Virus record (IMG/VR): IMGVR_UViG_3300014489_000164
Coordinates: 1 to 26,717 of that record
Origin: a virus
Direction: 5' to 3' (one strand)
DNA: 26,717 nucleotides
Part shown: positions 1 through 8,406 of the stretch, in pieces
Layout: the number at the start of each line of letters is the position of its first letter
How positions within the stretch are numbered: the stretch's first letter is position 1
Translations under genes and position numbers: made by a program
The notes under the pieces: generated by a model
Seen by the model: the letters and a program-made list of their open reading frames with translations, nothing else
What the model was told of the DNA's origin: nothing
Databases searched by the model: none

Positions 1-1096
1 CGATGGTCCACCAGATCTTGTCCACGGTGCTCCAGCCGAGAGCAGTAAAGTCGATGTGAACGTGCCACGATACGTTGTCGGATGAGCCGCCCGACAGGTT
101 CCAGTTGGCGGCGGTGAAGTACAGACGGCTGCTGCTGTTGTTGTCCGTCTGGTAGAAAGCCACCATGTTGCCGTCGGCGCCCGGCGTTGCAGTGATCACC
201 AACTGGTTCGGCACCATCACGGTGGCGGCGAGCACGGCGGGGCCGTTCTGCACCCAATTGACAGCGTTGATCTGCTGGGCAATGGACTGCAGGATGGATG
301 CGGCGGTCGTCTGCGTGAGCGTGTCCGCGGCCGATCCGTCCGAACTCGAAACCGCCACCGGCCCGGAGATTCCAGCCTTCAACGTGATAAAGATCTCGTT
401 GCCATAGGCCCCGCCCGTGGTGGCCGTGCAGTTCGGATCGGAGGCATTGATTTGGCCGGCGATGTTGATCGCCACGCCTGCGCTGTTCAGCGAGTCTTCC
501 AGGCAGGAGTACGTCGCCGACCCGATGGTGACCGAGTGGTTGTACGCAGCGTTGCCCTGCCACCACATGGCCTGATCGGTGGTTGCGTGCGCCGCAGAAA
601 TAGCAGGGCTGGTGAAGGATTGGTTCTGATACCACAGCGTGACTTTGTCGCCGGGTTGCGGGCTGTTCAGGTTGAGCGTGAAGGTGGCCGACGCGCCGGT
701 GCGGCCTGTCGTATTGCAGGTGACCGTGATTCCGGACGAGCCGAACCACTTCATGTCGTTGTGCCCGACGCCGTTGATGGAGTAGTCGAGCGTGTTCCAA
801 TCGGTCCACGGGTTCTTGAGCGACTCCCAGGATTGAATGCCCTGCCAGGTGACGTCGAAATCGAGAACGAGGCCCGTCAGATCGCCATCCGGCAGGTAGG
901 AGAACAGCGGGTGACCGAATGGATCGTCTTTCTGGAATAGGACCAGCACGGCGAAATCGGCCAGGTCGCGAAACACGCCGGACACGGTGAAGCCGGTGTC
1001 GGAAGCGCCCCACAGGGCAGCCGCCGCGCCATAGTCGTCAAAGCCCTGCAAGTGCATCGTGCGATGCGGTTGCAGCTTGTAAATGGCGTCTGGCAT
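1..1096 (-). CDS. Putative phage tail-tip / receptor-binding structural protein (3' end outside window)
   Basis: The reading frame is open from an ATG at 1096 to the left edge, giving 365 visible residues and no stop, so the C-terminus is missing. It starts seven bases after the TAG of the tail-spike gene, in the same late operon. I do not recognise a named family. The N-terminus begins MPDAIYKLQPHRTMHLQG. Residues of about 35-110 contain a tryptophan-rich stretch (FDVTWQGIQSWESLKNPW). The rest is rich in Thr, Ser, Gly and Asn with alternating hydrophobic residues, as in beta-structured fibre or baseplate proteins. No signal peptide or membrane segment is seen. Its place after the hub and spike genes suggests a tail-tip or host-recognition protein; a glycan-binding or glycan-degrading role is possible but not shown. 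No clear Shine-Dalgarno sequence lies before the ATG, so translation may be coupled to the spike gene. Confidence 0.72.
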   Translation of the reverse strand, partial: MPDAIYKLQPHRTMHLQGFDDYGAAAALWGASDTGFTVSGVFRDLADFAVLVLFQKDDPFGHPLFSYLPDGDLTGLVLDFDVTWQGIQSWESLKNPWTDWNTLDYSINGVGHNDMKWFGSSGITVTCNTTGRTGASATFTLNLNSPQPGDKVTLWYQNQSFTSPAISAAHATTDQAMWWQGNAAYNHSVTIGSATYSCLEDSLNSAGVAINIAGQINASDPNCTATTGGAYGNEIFITLKAGISGPVAVSSSDGSAADTLTQTTAASILQSIAQQINAVNWVQNGPAVLAATVMVPNQLVITATPGADGNMVAFYQTDNNSSSRLYFTAANWNLSGGSSDNVSWHVHIDFTALGWSTVDKIWWTI

Positions 1097-1103
1097 CGCG
1101 TCG

Positions 1104-3659
1104 CTACTTGGAAAGGCACTCCCAGACCCCGTTATTGCGGAACGCCAGCGACCCGCTGCCGCCGCCGGCGCACGGCTTCGCGTTGCTCCCACAGTCGGTG
1201 CAGTACACTAGCGAGTTGTTGGTCGTACCCAAGTTGCCAAAGCTCACGGGCGTGAGAATCGGCGTTCCGATAAACGATGTGGCGGTGATGTTTCCAGCTT
1301 GGGAGCCATCGTTAATCACCGCCATCACGGCATTCGATTGGGGGAACTGCGGCGACCATCCAGCCACATGCACCGTCCCATAGGGCAACGCAACGTAGCG
1401 GTTCGTCGCCCCACTGCCCCCGAACGCGAAGAAGATGAAATCGGCCTGCGACGGAGTGTTGTGGAACATCGTGCCGGGAATCGCATTCGGCGACTCCACA
1501 AAGAAAATGGATGCGCCGACGGCGCTCGTGTAGTCGATCTGATATCCGGTGTTGTTCACCATCGTCGCGGTGCAGTTGCAACTCCCGCCGTTCAGTTTGA
1601 TCGCGGCAGCCGTCGAGTTGACCACATTGCCCGAAATGAATTGCCCCGGTGCCCTGATCTCCAGGGCGGTCGGGCCGGCGAACTGCGACGCATGCAGATT
1701 ATGCGTACCCGATCCGGTGTCGATCAACATGCCCCACCCGACCGACGACGTCGCTTCCACTTGTGTGCCGTCGAACGAGGAGTTCGAATAGATCCCGCCA
1801 TTCGAATTCAGGTATGTGTTGAGATTCGAGATATGGCCATTCCCGTTGTAGGCCGCCGAAGTCTCAACCCGCAAGCCCCATCCTCCGTTTTTGTACAGCA
1901 CCACGTTCGTGAACGTCGAATCGTGCGGTCCCCGGAACGTCCACCCATTGCTGCCATTGAACATCGAACGGATCTCGGTGAAATAACCCTCCAGGTCCGT
2001 ATTCGGCGACGCGTAGGTCGAGTCGATACCCCACTCGGTGTAGATGCCATCCGAGTAAGCGTTCTGCACCGTCACATCGTGCAGATACAAGCCGTGCCCA
2101 TACAGCCGGACGCCGTAACTTACGGCAGACTGTCCTGCCTTGTTCGCATCGAACGTGCAACCGTTAATCTCGCCACGAAAGAGGCCATACGGACTGTTCG
2201 CACCAGTGAGGGATGCGAAGTTGACCTGCGACACCAGGTCGCGGTTCGCACCATTCGCCAATCGAATTGTAGTCAAGCCAGAGCCGGCACAGTAGAGCTT
2301 TCCGATGCCGGTCTGATCCGTGGTCGAGTCGGTAAAGAGGATGCCTGCTACAGTGTGCGTCCCGGCTCCGAAGTATAGCGCCTCGTTTTTCGGGATCGTG
2401 ATGACGGAGGCCAGGACGTAGTTGCCGCCATCGGCGCGCACCTCTGTCGCGCCGGCAGCCAGCGCGGCCGTGAACGCCGCCGAGTCGTCGGTGGCTCCAT
2501 CGCCGAGAGCGCCGAAGTCCTTGACGTGGACGGAATCTCGCAGCTTGTCGCGCGCACCACGATTCACGGCACCCGCTCCGTTCGCCTGGAAATAAAGGTT
2601 CTGAAGCGCCGCGCCTCGATCCGTCATGTCGGTCAGGTTGTTGGTGGTGTTCGCCACCCCAGCCGGCAACTGGCCCCAGGCAGCGGCCCCGGAGATCTGA
2701 GAGAAGGTATAGTCACCGGCCTGTGCGTTCACCGCTCCGGTCCGCCCGAATACGCTCAGGACGCTCGACGGCGGCAGGGTGATCGGCTGCCATTTGCTCG
2801 CCGCCGCGCTCCACCCCAGATACTGGGCATCCGCCGGTGCTGTTGCTGCCAGGGCGCGGCCTTGCAGGGCCACCACGGTATTCGCAGTCGAGACGCCAGT
2901 GACGTCGCCATTCAACGTTCCACCGCTCCCGCACATCGCGCACGTAATCGTATTACCGGTCCGCGAGAGCGGCGCTGAAAATGTCAGCGGACTTTCGTAC
3001 AGGCCGGACATCGCGCTCAGCACCCGCGCGTTGGTGAAGTACTGGTTCGTTCCTTCGGGCACCTGCGTGGTCGTGTAGTCGCCGGGCTGCGCCACCACAT
3101 CCCCTATGCGTCCGAACACGCTGCTCACAGCACCCCCTCCGCCGGATGCGCTGATGTTCGATGGCATCCAACTCGACCCATTCCACTGCGGGACCTGCCC
3201 GAGGGCAGCGCCGCCCTGGTCCATCTGCGGCCATAGGACTCTCCACGACGGGCTTGGCGGCGGCGAGGTTATCTCGACCGTGCCGATATCCAGCGCGGTG
3301 GAATTGGTGGGCACGAGCCAGTAGCGTGGTCCCCACGAATACTGACCTACCGCTCGTCCGCTGACGGTCTGGTTCGGCACGGAGCATGTCACTCTGTAGT
3401 ATTGGCCGGATGGCGTGGCGCTGTCCGTGGGCGCCAGTGCTGCGGAGAATGAGCCGCCTGAGAAAGGCACCACCATGGGCACGCCCGTGACGCGCCAGCC
3501 AGTGGCCGCGCTGAATGGCCCAACGGCCTGAATCGAGCACGATCCGGAAAGCAGATCACCGGCGGGATCGGTGATCGTACCAGTCACCATGGTCGTCTGC
3601 GCGGCCGCGCTTGCCGCTGCCAGTAACAGCAGAATGATGCGCGTCTGTTTGATTGTCAT
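1104..3659 (-). CDS. Tail spike / fibre with pectate-lyase-type beta-helix and an N-terminal signal peptide
   Basis: An 851-residue protein likely to bind or degrade host surface polysaccharide. Residues 1-21 look like a Sec signal peptide: basic start (MTIKQTR), a hydrophobic core (IILLLLAAA) and an AxA-type site before Gln21. Residues 22-130 form a beta-sandwich-like module beginning VTGTITDPAGDLLSGSC. Two copies of the fibre motif FGRxGxVxAQxGDYT lie at about 182-196 and 304-318, with the fibre-type YFTNARV at 207-213. From residue 379, VKDFGALGDGATDDSAAF is the hallmark start of the pectate lyase / Pectate_lyase_3 right-handed beta-helix, followed by Asn/Gly-rich coils to about 700. The C-terminus has a Cys-containing cap (VYCTDCGSNAKPC ... 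WECLSK). It lies 16 bases after the hub gene. The spike assignment is strong; the substrate is unknown. A signal peptide is unusual for a virion protein assembled in the cytoplasm. Confidence 0.88.
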   Translation of the reverse strand: MTIKQTRIILLLLAAASAAAQTTMVTGTITDPAGDLLSGSCSIQAVGPFSAATGWRVTGVPMVVPFSGGSFSAALAPTDSATPSGQYYRVTCSVPNQTVSGRAVGQYSWGPRYWLVPTNSTALDIGTVEITSPPPSPSWRVLWPQMDQGGAALGQVPQWNGSSWMPSNISASGGGGAVSSVFGRIGDVVAQPGDYTTTQVPEGTNQYFTNARVLSAMSGLYESPLTFSAPLSRTGNTITCAMCGSGGTLNGDVTGVSTANTVVALQGRALAATAPADAQYLGWSAAASKWQPITLPPSSVLSVFGRTGAVNAQAGDYTFSQISGAAAWGQLPAGVANTTNNLTDMTDRGAALQNLYFQANGAGAVNRGARDKLRDSVHVKDFGALGDGATDDSAAFTAALAAGATEVRADGGNYVLASVITIPKNEALYFGAGTHTVAGILFTDSTTDQTGIGKLYCAGSGLTTIRLANGANRDLVSQVNFASLTGANSPYGLFRGEINGCTFDANKAGQSAVSYGVRLYGHGLYLHDVTVQNAYSDGIYTEWGIDSTYASPNTDLEGYFTEIRSMFNGSNGWTFRGPHDSTFTNVVLYKNGGWGLRVETSAAYNGNGHISNLNTYLNSNGGIYSNSSFDGTQVEATSSVGWGMLIDTGSGTHNLHASQFAGPTALEIRAPGQFISGNVVNSTAAAIKLNGGSCNCTATMVNNTGYQIDYTSAVGASIFFVESPNAIPGTMFHNTPSQADFIFFAFGGSGATNRYVALPYGTVHVAGWSPQFPQSNAVMAVINDGSQAGNITATSFIGTPILTPVSFGNLGTTNNSLVYCTDCGSNAKPCAGGGSGSLAFRNNGVWECLSK

Positions 3660-3675
3660 ATTTGAAACTCGCCGT

Positions 3676-6600
3676 TTACGAGTAGATGAAGACTGAAAGG
3701 TCTGAGCCAGGAAACGTTGTCCCCACCGCTGTGATTCCGATGGAAACCGCCGTGTTGGCCGGGATCTGGGTAAGAGCCTTGATCTGCGATGTTGTGGCGA
3801 CTACCGCCGTCTGGCCAGCGGAGATCGTCAGTGATAGCCAGGCTGCGCCGCCTACATAGATCGTGAACGTGATGCCCGAACCGGTGGGCGCCGCCTGCAC
3901 GTAAGCCTTCACGTCGCCCACCGTGACCGGACCATTCAGGTAGAGCGGCTGGGCCGCATTGGATTCGATGCCCAACGTGCCTTGCATCTGGAACACCAGG
4001 CCAGCAACCTTGGAGAGTCCCTCCGCGCCGAAGACCCAGTCCTCGCGGATCGGCTGGTCGCCGTCCGGAGACTCGTTGCCGTTCACGTCTACCGTGAAGC
4101 CGGCGATCAGCAGTGTCTCGTCCACGAAATTGCCGGTCGGCATGTTGATCGTGGTCACCGCCAGCGGGTTGCCGTTATCGAACGACGTCGTGTCGCAGGA
4201 ATAGGGCCAGGTCGGCTCTTCGATAATCCAGACATCGCCGGGATTGATCACCATCGGAAGGTCCCACGTGATGCTGGTCGGCGTATTCGCGACGATCTTC
4301 CGCGGCGGCGTGCCGCGCGACGCGCCCTGAATCACGCGAACGAGGTTGCCGACCTCCGCGCCAGGCGTCATGCCGTTGGGATAGACAGTGCTCTGCCAAC
4401 CGGAATCCGTGATCGAGGTCGGGTCGCTGGCGTTCGAAGCGTCCGCAGTAAACCGTAGTGCAATGCAGTCGCCCGCCTGCACGATTCCGTTGGGGTCCGG
4501 GGTCACAGCAACAGTGCCGGTGGTCTGGTCCCATGAAGTGACCGTCCCACTGAAGAACGGCGTGGCTCCTTCCGGCCTGCCGATGACCGAAATGAAGCGC
4601 CCAACCGGCGTCCATGTCGGGTTCGTGGAGGGCGGCGGTCCTTGGAACGATCCAACCACGAGCTGGCCCGAAGCAACACTCCAGACGGAATCTCCGATGA
4701 TTCCGCTGTGTCTTATATGCTTGGCCTTCAATCGGACCTTGCTCACGTATGGCGATGGCAGGGCCCATGTCGAGCGCACCAGCGGTCCGGCGAACGTGAT
4801 CGATCTGGGCGTGTAGGTGTTGTTCGCGCCCGCCGTCAACGTTCCGGTGGCCTGCGCGCAGATCAGATCGTCCTGCGTCGCGACGAACAGCACGTAAGAA
4901 ACGAGTCCGGCCACTGCCGGCCAGGTGATGCCTTCCAAGGTGAACGTGTCCGTTCCCGAGGCCGAGGTCCCGATGATGGCAATATTCGATGGAGCCGAAG
5001 GAAGCCCGCTTGAATCTATCGCGCAGATAGCCACGCGCAGCGTCGCGTTGGCTGGCAACGATCCGCCCGTCGCGGACTGCGAGACCGATCCGATACCGGG
5101 CGCACCCGCGCCGGTGGCGCTGAACTCGTTCACCGGCAGTTTCCCCGTCACCACCAGGTTCGCAAGCATGCTGCCGTCAGCCATCTGGGCGTAGGACTGG
5201 TCGGTATCGAAGGTCCACTCGCCCGGAAACAGCGCGTCATTCGTCGCCGCCTGCACCTGGTACGGTGCCCACGCGGGGCCGAGCGGGATCGCATAATACA
5301 AGGCCGGCAGGGGCGCGGGCACCACGTCCATCGGCTTCGGGCCAACGTCCAGGTCGTACATCGAGTCGGTGACGGTCTGCCCCTCGATCTGCACCGACCA
5401 GTCCTTCTTCAGGCTCCATCGCTGAACGCGGTAGCACATCGTGATGACCTGGAACGAAAGGCCGCTCCCGGATGGCGGCGCTGGCGACGTGGTGATCGTG
5501 GAGCCGTCGCTGCTGACGGCGGTGATCGTCACCTGCGCGCCGGCGATCACGATCTCTTTGTTGACCAATTCCGAATCCCCGGTCGCGCTTCCGGCATAGG
5601 TCCACGGATCGCCGCTCACCCACGTTGCAGTGCCGCCGGAGACGTTGCATGTGCCATGGAGGCCGGGAATGTCCGGGTGGGTCATCGAGACCACCTGCCC
5701 GACCTCGTTGCCGAGGCCGAGCAGCGTCGTCTGCCACGCCGCCGTTCGCGCGTCGCGCCATTCCGCGGGAGTCACGCCGCCGACCTCTTCGCGGGTGCGC
5801 GTGGCTGCGATCCGCAGCGCCTGGCTGAGTGACGAACAGCCCACCGAGTGCATCTGACTCGTCAGCGGCGACCCCGCGCGCCCGTAGTAAGCCGCGTGGC
5901 TCTTGTCGCAATACTCTGCCGTGTTTGCCTGGTACTGATAGGCAACATCGGCGAACGAAAGCACCAGGTGCTCGAAACCAGCCTGGATCGGCGTCAGCCG
6001 CAGAGTTTGAAACAGAGAGTTCGCGAGGGTGTAGGCATCCACCGCGCTAGCGTTGATCCGGCAGCCGAGCTTCAGCTTCCCGAACTCCCATGTGTAGAAG
6101 CCCAGGCAGCAGTTGAGCACCTCGGTAATCCAGTCGCGAAACGGCTTCTGGCTGCTGATGACTCCCTGGAACTGGAACTGGGTTTCGGTCCCTTGGACGC
6201 TGGTCTCCGTGACATACCCGAGCGAGAGCGCCTGCGCAATCGACATGGTGGTTTGCACGCCGCTCCCCTCCGGGGGCGGTGGGGGCGGGCTGGTCCAATA
6301 CGAAAACGAGTAACTGCCGTCCGGATTGAGATTGATCTGCGGAGCGGTGAGCGCCTCCCCTGCGGTGGTGAGAGCATAGTTCACGATTGGCGACGTGACA
6401 CCCAGGATCGGGGTCACTTGCGTCGCCGCGATCTCGGCCGCGCCGCTTCCATCGCCCACAATCAGCGACGGCAGCACGAACGTAGCGAGCTGCGCGGACG
6501 ACGTGGGGCCAGTCCCGCCAGCCGGGTTCGATCCCGTTGACGGATCGCCGTACAAGCCCATCGCACGCAGCAGCATGTTGACCGCAATCCAAAATGGATT

Positions 6601-8307
6601 GATCAGTCCTTTGACCCCGGTGCGGTTGCCGTTCTGGTCCCAGGTCCAGCCCCACATCCCGTAATCAATGGGGACGGTCATCTGGTGCTGCTCCGGAGTG
6701 CTCGGTTGAATCGTGGTGGACTTGACGATTCGAATCTCGCACGCCGCAGTGCCGGCCGCGTAGACATTCGGCTCCCAAACTTGCGGCGATCCCTGACCGA
6801 GCGAGAAGTAGTCGCTGCTCGGGTTCGCCGGGTCGCTGCCGGTGACGTAGCGCAGCCCCATGCCTGGTTGGTATTTCGTGATGTTCAGGTTGCCGTTAAC
6901 CGCCAGTCCTTGCCAGAGGTAGCCATCGACCATCGGAGCGACCACGTATTTGTAGCCATCCGCGTTCGTGACGACTGCCGAAGGGGTGAATCCACCGAGA
7001 GGTCCGGCGCTCAAGATACCGAGCGAGTCGGCGTAGCCCGACTCATCGCGGTAATCCACCATCAGTGCGCTAGCCATGAACGCATAAAGGGGATTGCCGC
7101 CCGAGTTGCACCAGATCTCCGGCAGCGCCAGGCCCCAGACCGTATCCGAGATGATCGAAGTCGCCGTGACGGTGTTGCGGCCGAAGCCGAGGAAGCCGGT
7201 GGAGTCGTCCTTGATGACGACGCCTTGCGGGTCGGCCTGCTGCCCGCCGAAATAGGGCGACATGCCATGCACCTGGCAACCGTTCGCCGATTCGAGGTAA
7301 TAGTCGCAGCTCGTGGAATCGCCGCCGGCAGCCGTCACCGCCGCGGCGCTGCGGCCCTTTGAGGCCCACGGGCAGGTCACGCCGTCGTTGTAGGTCTTCC
7401 AGCACTGGCGGCTGACCTGCCGCTCCGGATACTGGTTCATGATCTGGAAGAACCCGTCCGAGCACGTAACCGGGAAGATCGGCGTCCCGTCACTCGTGAA
7501 GTTCTGGATGACACCTTTCCAAAGCTGCAGCAGAATACCGGTGTTCACGTGGAAGAGGCACAGGTCGATCTCGGCATACTTCAGGTCGGTGTCGTTGGCA
7601 AGCTGCGTCATCACGCGGTCGCCGTTGCCGAAAGTGAAGCGGACGTTATCGGAGGTGCCTTTGATGTCCTGCGAAATCAGGACATCGGAGCCAGGCTCGC
7701 CGATCCCGATCAGGCGCGGCAGGTATAGCTGGCCGCCCACCGTGACGCGCCGGTCGGAGACGTAGATGTCGGCGACCGCGGATTCGCGAACGCGGATGTG
7801 GACCAGGGGGACGATCTGCTGGACCTCGGAAAGCAGGGCGGTGGACAGCGCGTTCGAGGGGAATCGCAGGCAGGTGGAGTTGACGGTGTAGCTGGGCGCC
7901 TGGGTCGGATCGATGACCTCGATGAAGTTCAGTCCGACCTGTACGGCGGTGCGCAGGTACTCGAACGAAATCGGCGCCTGCTCGAAGGTGACCAGCACGC
8001 CCGTGGTGGTTTCTTCGGGATTGGGGACCGTGTAGGTGAACGCCTGCCACGGCCCCTGCATCGACTCCCAAAACGCCTTGAGCTGGTTGGTTTCGGCCCA
8101 GTTCAGATTCGGGTGCTTGAACTGAAACTTGCGCGGGCCAATCCCGACGTAGTACCGCTGCTCCTGCTTGGCGTCGAGGCTGCCGAAGCGATGCACGATC
8201 AACGGGCGCTCGACGGAAAAGCCGAAGGGGTACTGCGTGGTAAGCGGGAATGTCTTGCCGGAGTTGGTCACCGTGGGCACGGTGATGCGGCCGATGGTGT
8301 CAGACAT
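3676..8307 (-). CDS. Tail-tip hub / host-specificity protein (fused Dit-like, gpL-like and gpJ-like modules)
   Basis: A 1543-residue central tail-tip protein. Residues of about 20-130 resemble a distal-tail domain and match the separate 138-residue protein encoded at 10750-11166. Residues of about 165-345 resemble lambda gpL / DUF2163, ending in four cysteines (C302, C312, C334, C344) spaced CWKTYNDGVTC ... CDYYLESANGC. In lambda gpL the matching cysteines hold an iron-sulfur cluster. The middle looks like the gpJ hub (FRDWITEVLNCCLGFYTWEFGKLKLG region), preceded by a run of six prolines. Fibronectin-like beta domains follow. The last 90 residues form a small beta-sandwich tip (LYLNGPVTVGDVKAYV ...). 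I chose the ATG at 8307 (MSDTIGR); an in-frame TTG at 8322 would add five residues. Neither has a clear Shine-Dalgarno sequence. The gene faces away from the helicase gene that interrupts the tail module upstream. Confidence 0.88.
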   Translation of the reverse strand: MSDTIGRITVPTVTNSGKTFPLTTQYPFGFSVERPLIVHRFGSLDAKQEQRYYVGIGPRKFQFKHPNLNWAETNQLKAFWESMQGPWQAFTYTVPNPEETTTGVLVTFEQAPISFEYLRTAVQVGLNFIEVIDPTQAPSYTVNSTCLRFPSNALSTALLSEVQQIVPLVHIRVRESAVADIYVSDRRVTVGGQLYLPRLIGIGEPGSDVLISQDIKGTSDNVRFTFGNGDRVMTQLANDTDLKYAEIDLCLFHVNTGILLQLWKGVIQNFTSDGTPIFPVTCSDGFFQIMNQYPERQVSRQCWKTYNDGVTCPWASKGRSAAAVTAAGGDSTSCDYYLESANGCQVHGMSPYFGGQQADPQGVVIKDDSTGFLGFGRNTVTATSIISDTVWGLALPEIWCNSGGNPLYAFMASALMVDYRDESGYADSLGILSAGPLGGFTPSAVVTNADGYKYVVAPMVDGYLWQGLAVNGNLNITKYQPGMGLRYVTGSDPANPSSDYFSLGQGSPQVWEPNVYAAGTAACEIRIVKSTTIQPSTPEQHQMTVPIDYGMWGWTWDQNGNRTGVKGLINPFWIAVNMLLRAMGLYGDPSTGSNPAGGTGPTSSAQLATFVLPSLIVGDGSGAAEIAATQVTPILGVTSPIVNYALTTAGEALTAPQINLNPDGSYSFSYWTSPPPPPPEGSGVQTTMSIAQALSLGYVTETSVQGTETQFQFQGVISSQKPFRDWITEVLNCCLGFYTWEFGKLKLGCRINASAVDAYTLANSLFQTLRLTPIQAGFEHLVLSFADVAYQYQANTAEYCDKSHAAYYGRAGSPLTSQMHSVGCSSLSQALRIAATRTREEVGGVTPAEWRDARTAAWQTTLLGLGNEVGQVVSMTHPDIPGLHGTCNVSGGTATWVSGDPWTYAGSATGDSELVNKEIVIAGAQVTITAVSSDGSTITTSPAPPSGSGLSFQVITMCYRVQRWSLKKDWSVQIEGQTVTDSMYDLDVGPKPMDVVPAPLPALYYAIPLGPAWAPYQVQAATNDALFPGEWTFDTDQSYAQMADGSMLANLVVTGKLPVNEFSATGAGAPGIGSVSQSATGGSLPANATLRVAICAIDSSGLPSAPSNIAIIGTSASGTDTFTLEGITWPAVAGLVSYVLFVATQDDLICAQATGTLTAGANNTYTPRSITFAGPLVRSTWALPSPYVSKVRLKAKHIRHSGIIGDSVWSVASGQLVVGSFQGPPPSTNPTWTPVGRFISVIGRPEGATPFFSGTVTSWDQTTGTVAVTPDPNGIVQAGDCIALRFTADASNASDPTSITDSGWQSTVYPNGMTPGAEVGNLVRVIQGASRGTPPRKIVANTPTSITWDLPMVINPGDVWIIEEPTWPYSCDTTSFDNGNPLAVTTINMPTGNFVDETLLIAGFTVDVNGNESPDGDQPIREDWVFGAEGLSKVAGLVFQMQGTLGIESNAAQPLYLNGPVTVGDVKAYVQAAPTGSGITFTIYVGGAAWLSLTISAGQTAVVATTSQIKALTQIPANTAVSIGITAVGTTFPGSDLSVFIYS

Positions 8308-8406
8308 GGTATGAGAAAGCAAAAATGCTTGCGCCAGAGTCTCAAATCCACTCGCGACGATCCGACTTGTTGGTAATCATGCTACCGTAAGCGGCGAGCC
8401 GCCAAA
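8308..8406. other. Divergent intergenic region between hub gene and helicase gene
   Basis: About 100 bases between two genes facing away from each other, so it should hold the helicase promoter and any secondary promoter for the tip genes. I see no good -35/-10 pair on either strand. Visible structure: a small hairpin AAGCA-AAAA-TGCTT at 8317-8330 just before the hub gene, and GCGG-CGAG-CCGC a few bases before the helicase ATG, where a Shine-Dalgarno sequence would be expected but none is clear. The second hairpin could mask translation of the helicase, which is speculative. Confidence 0.35.
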
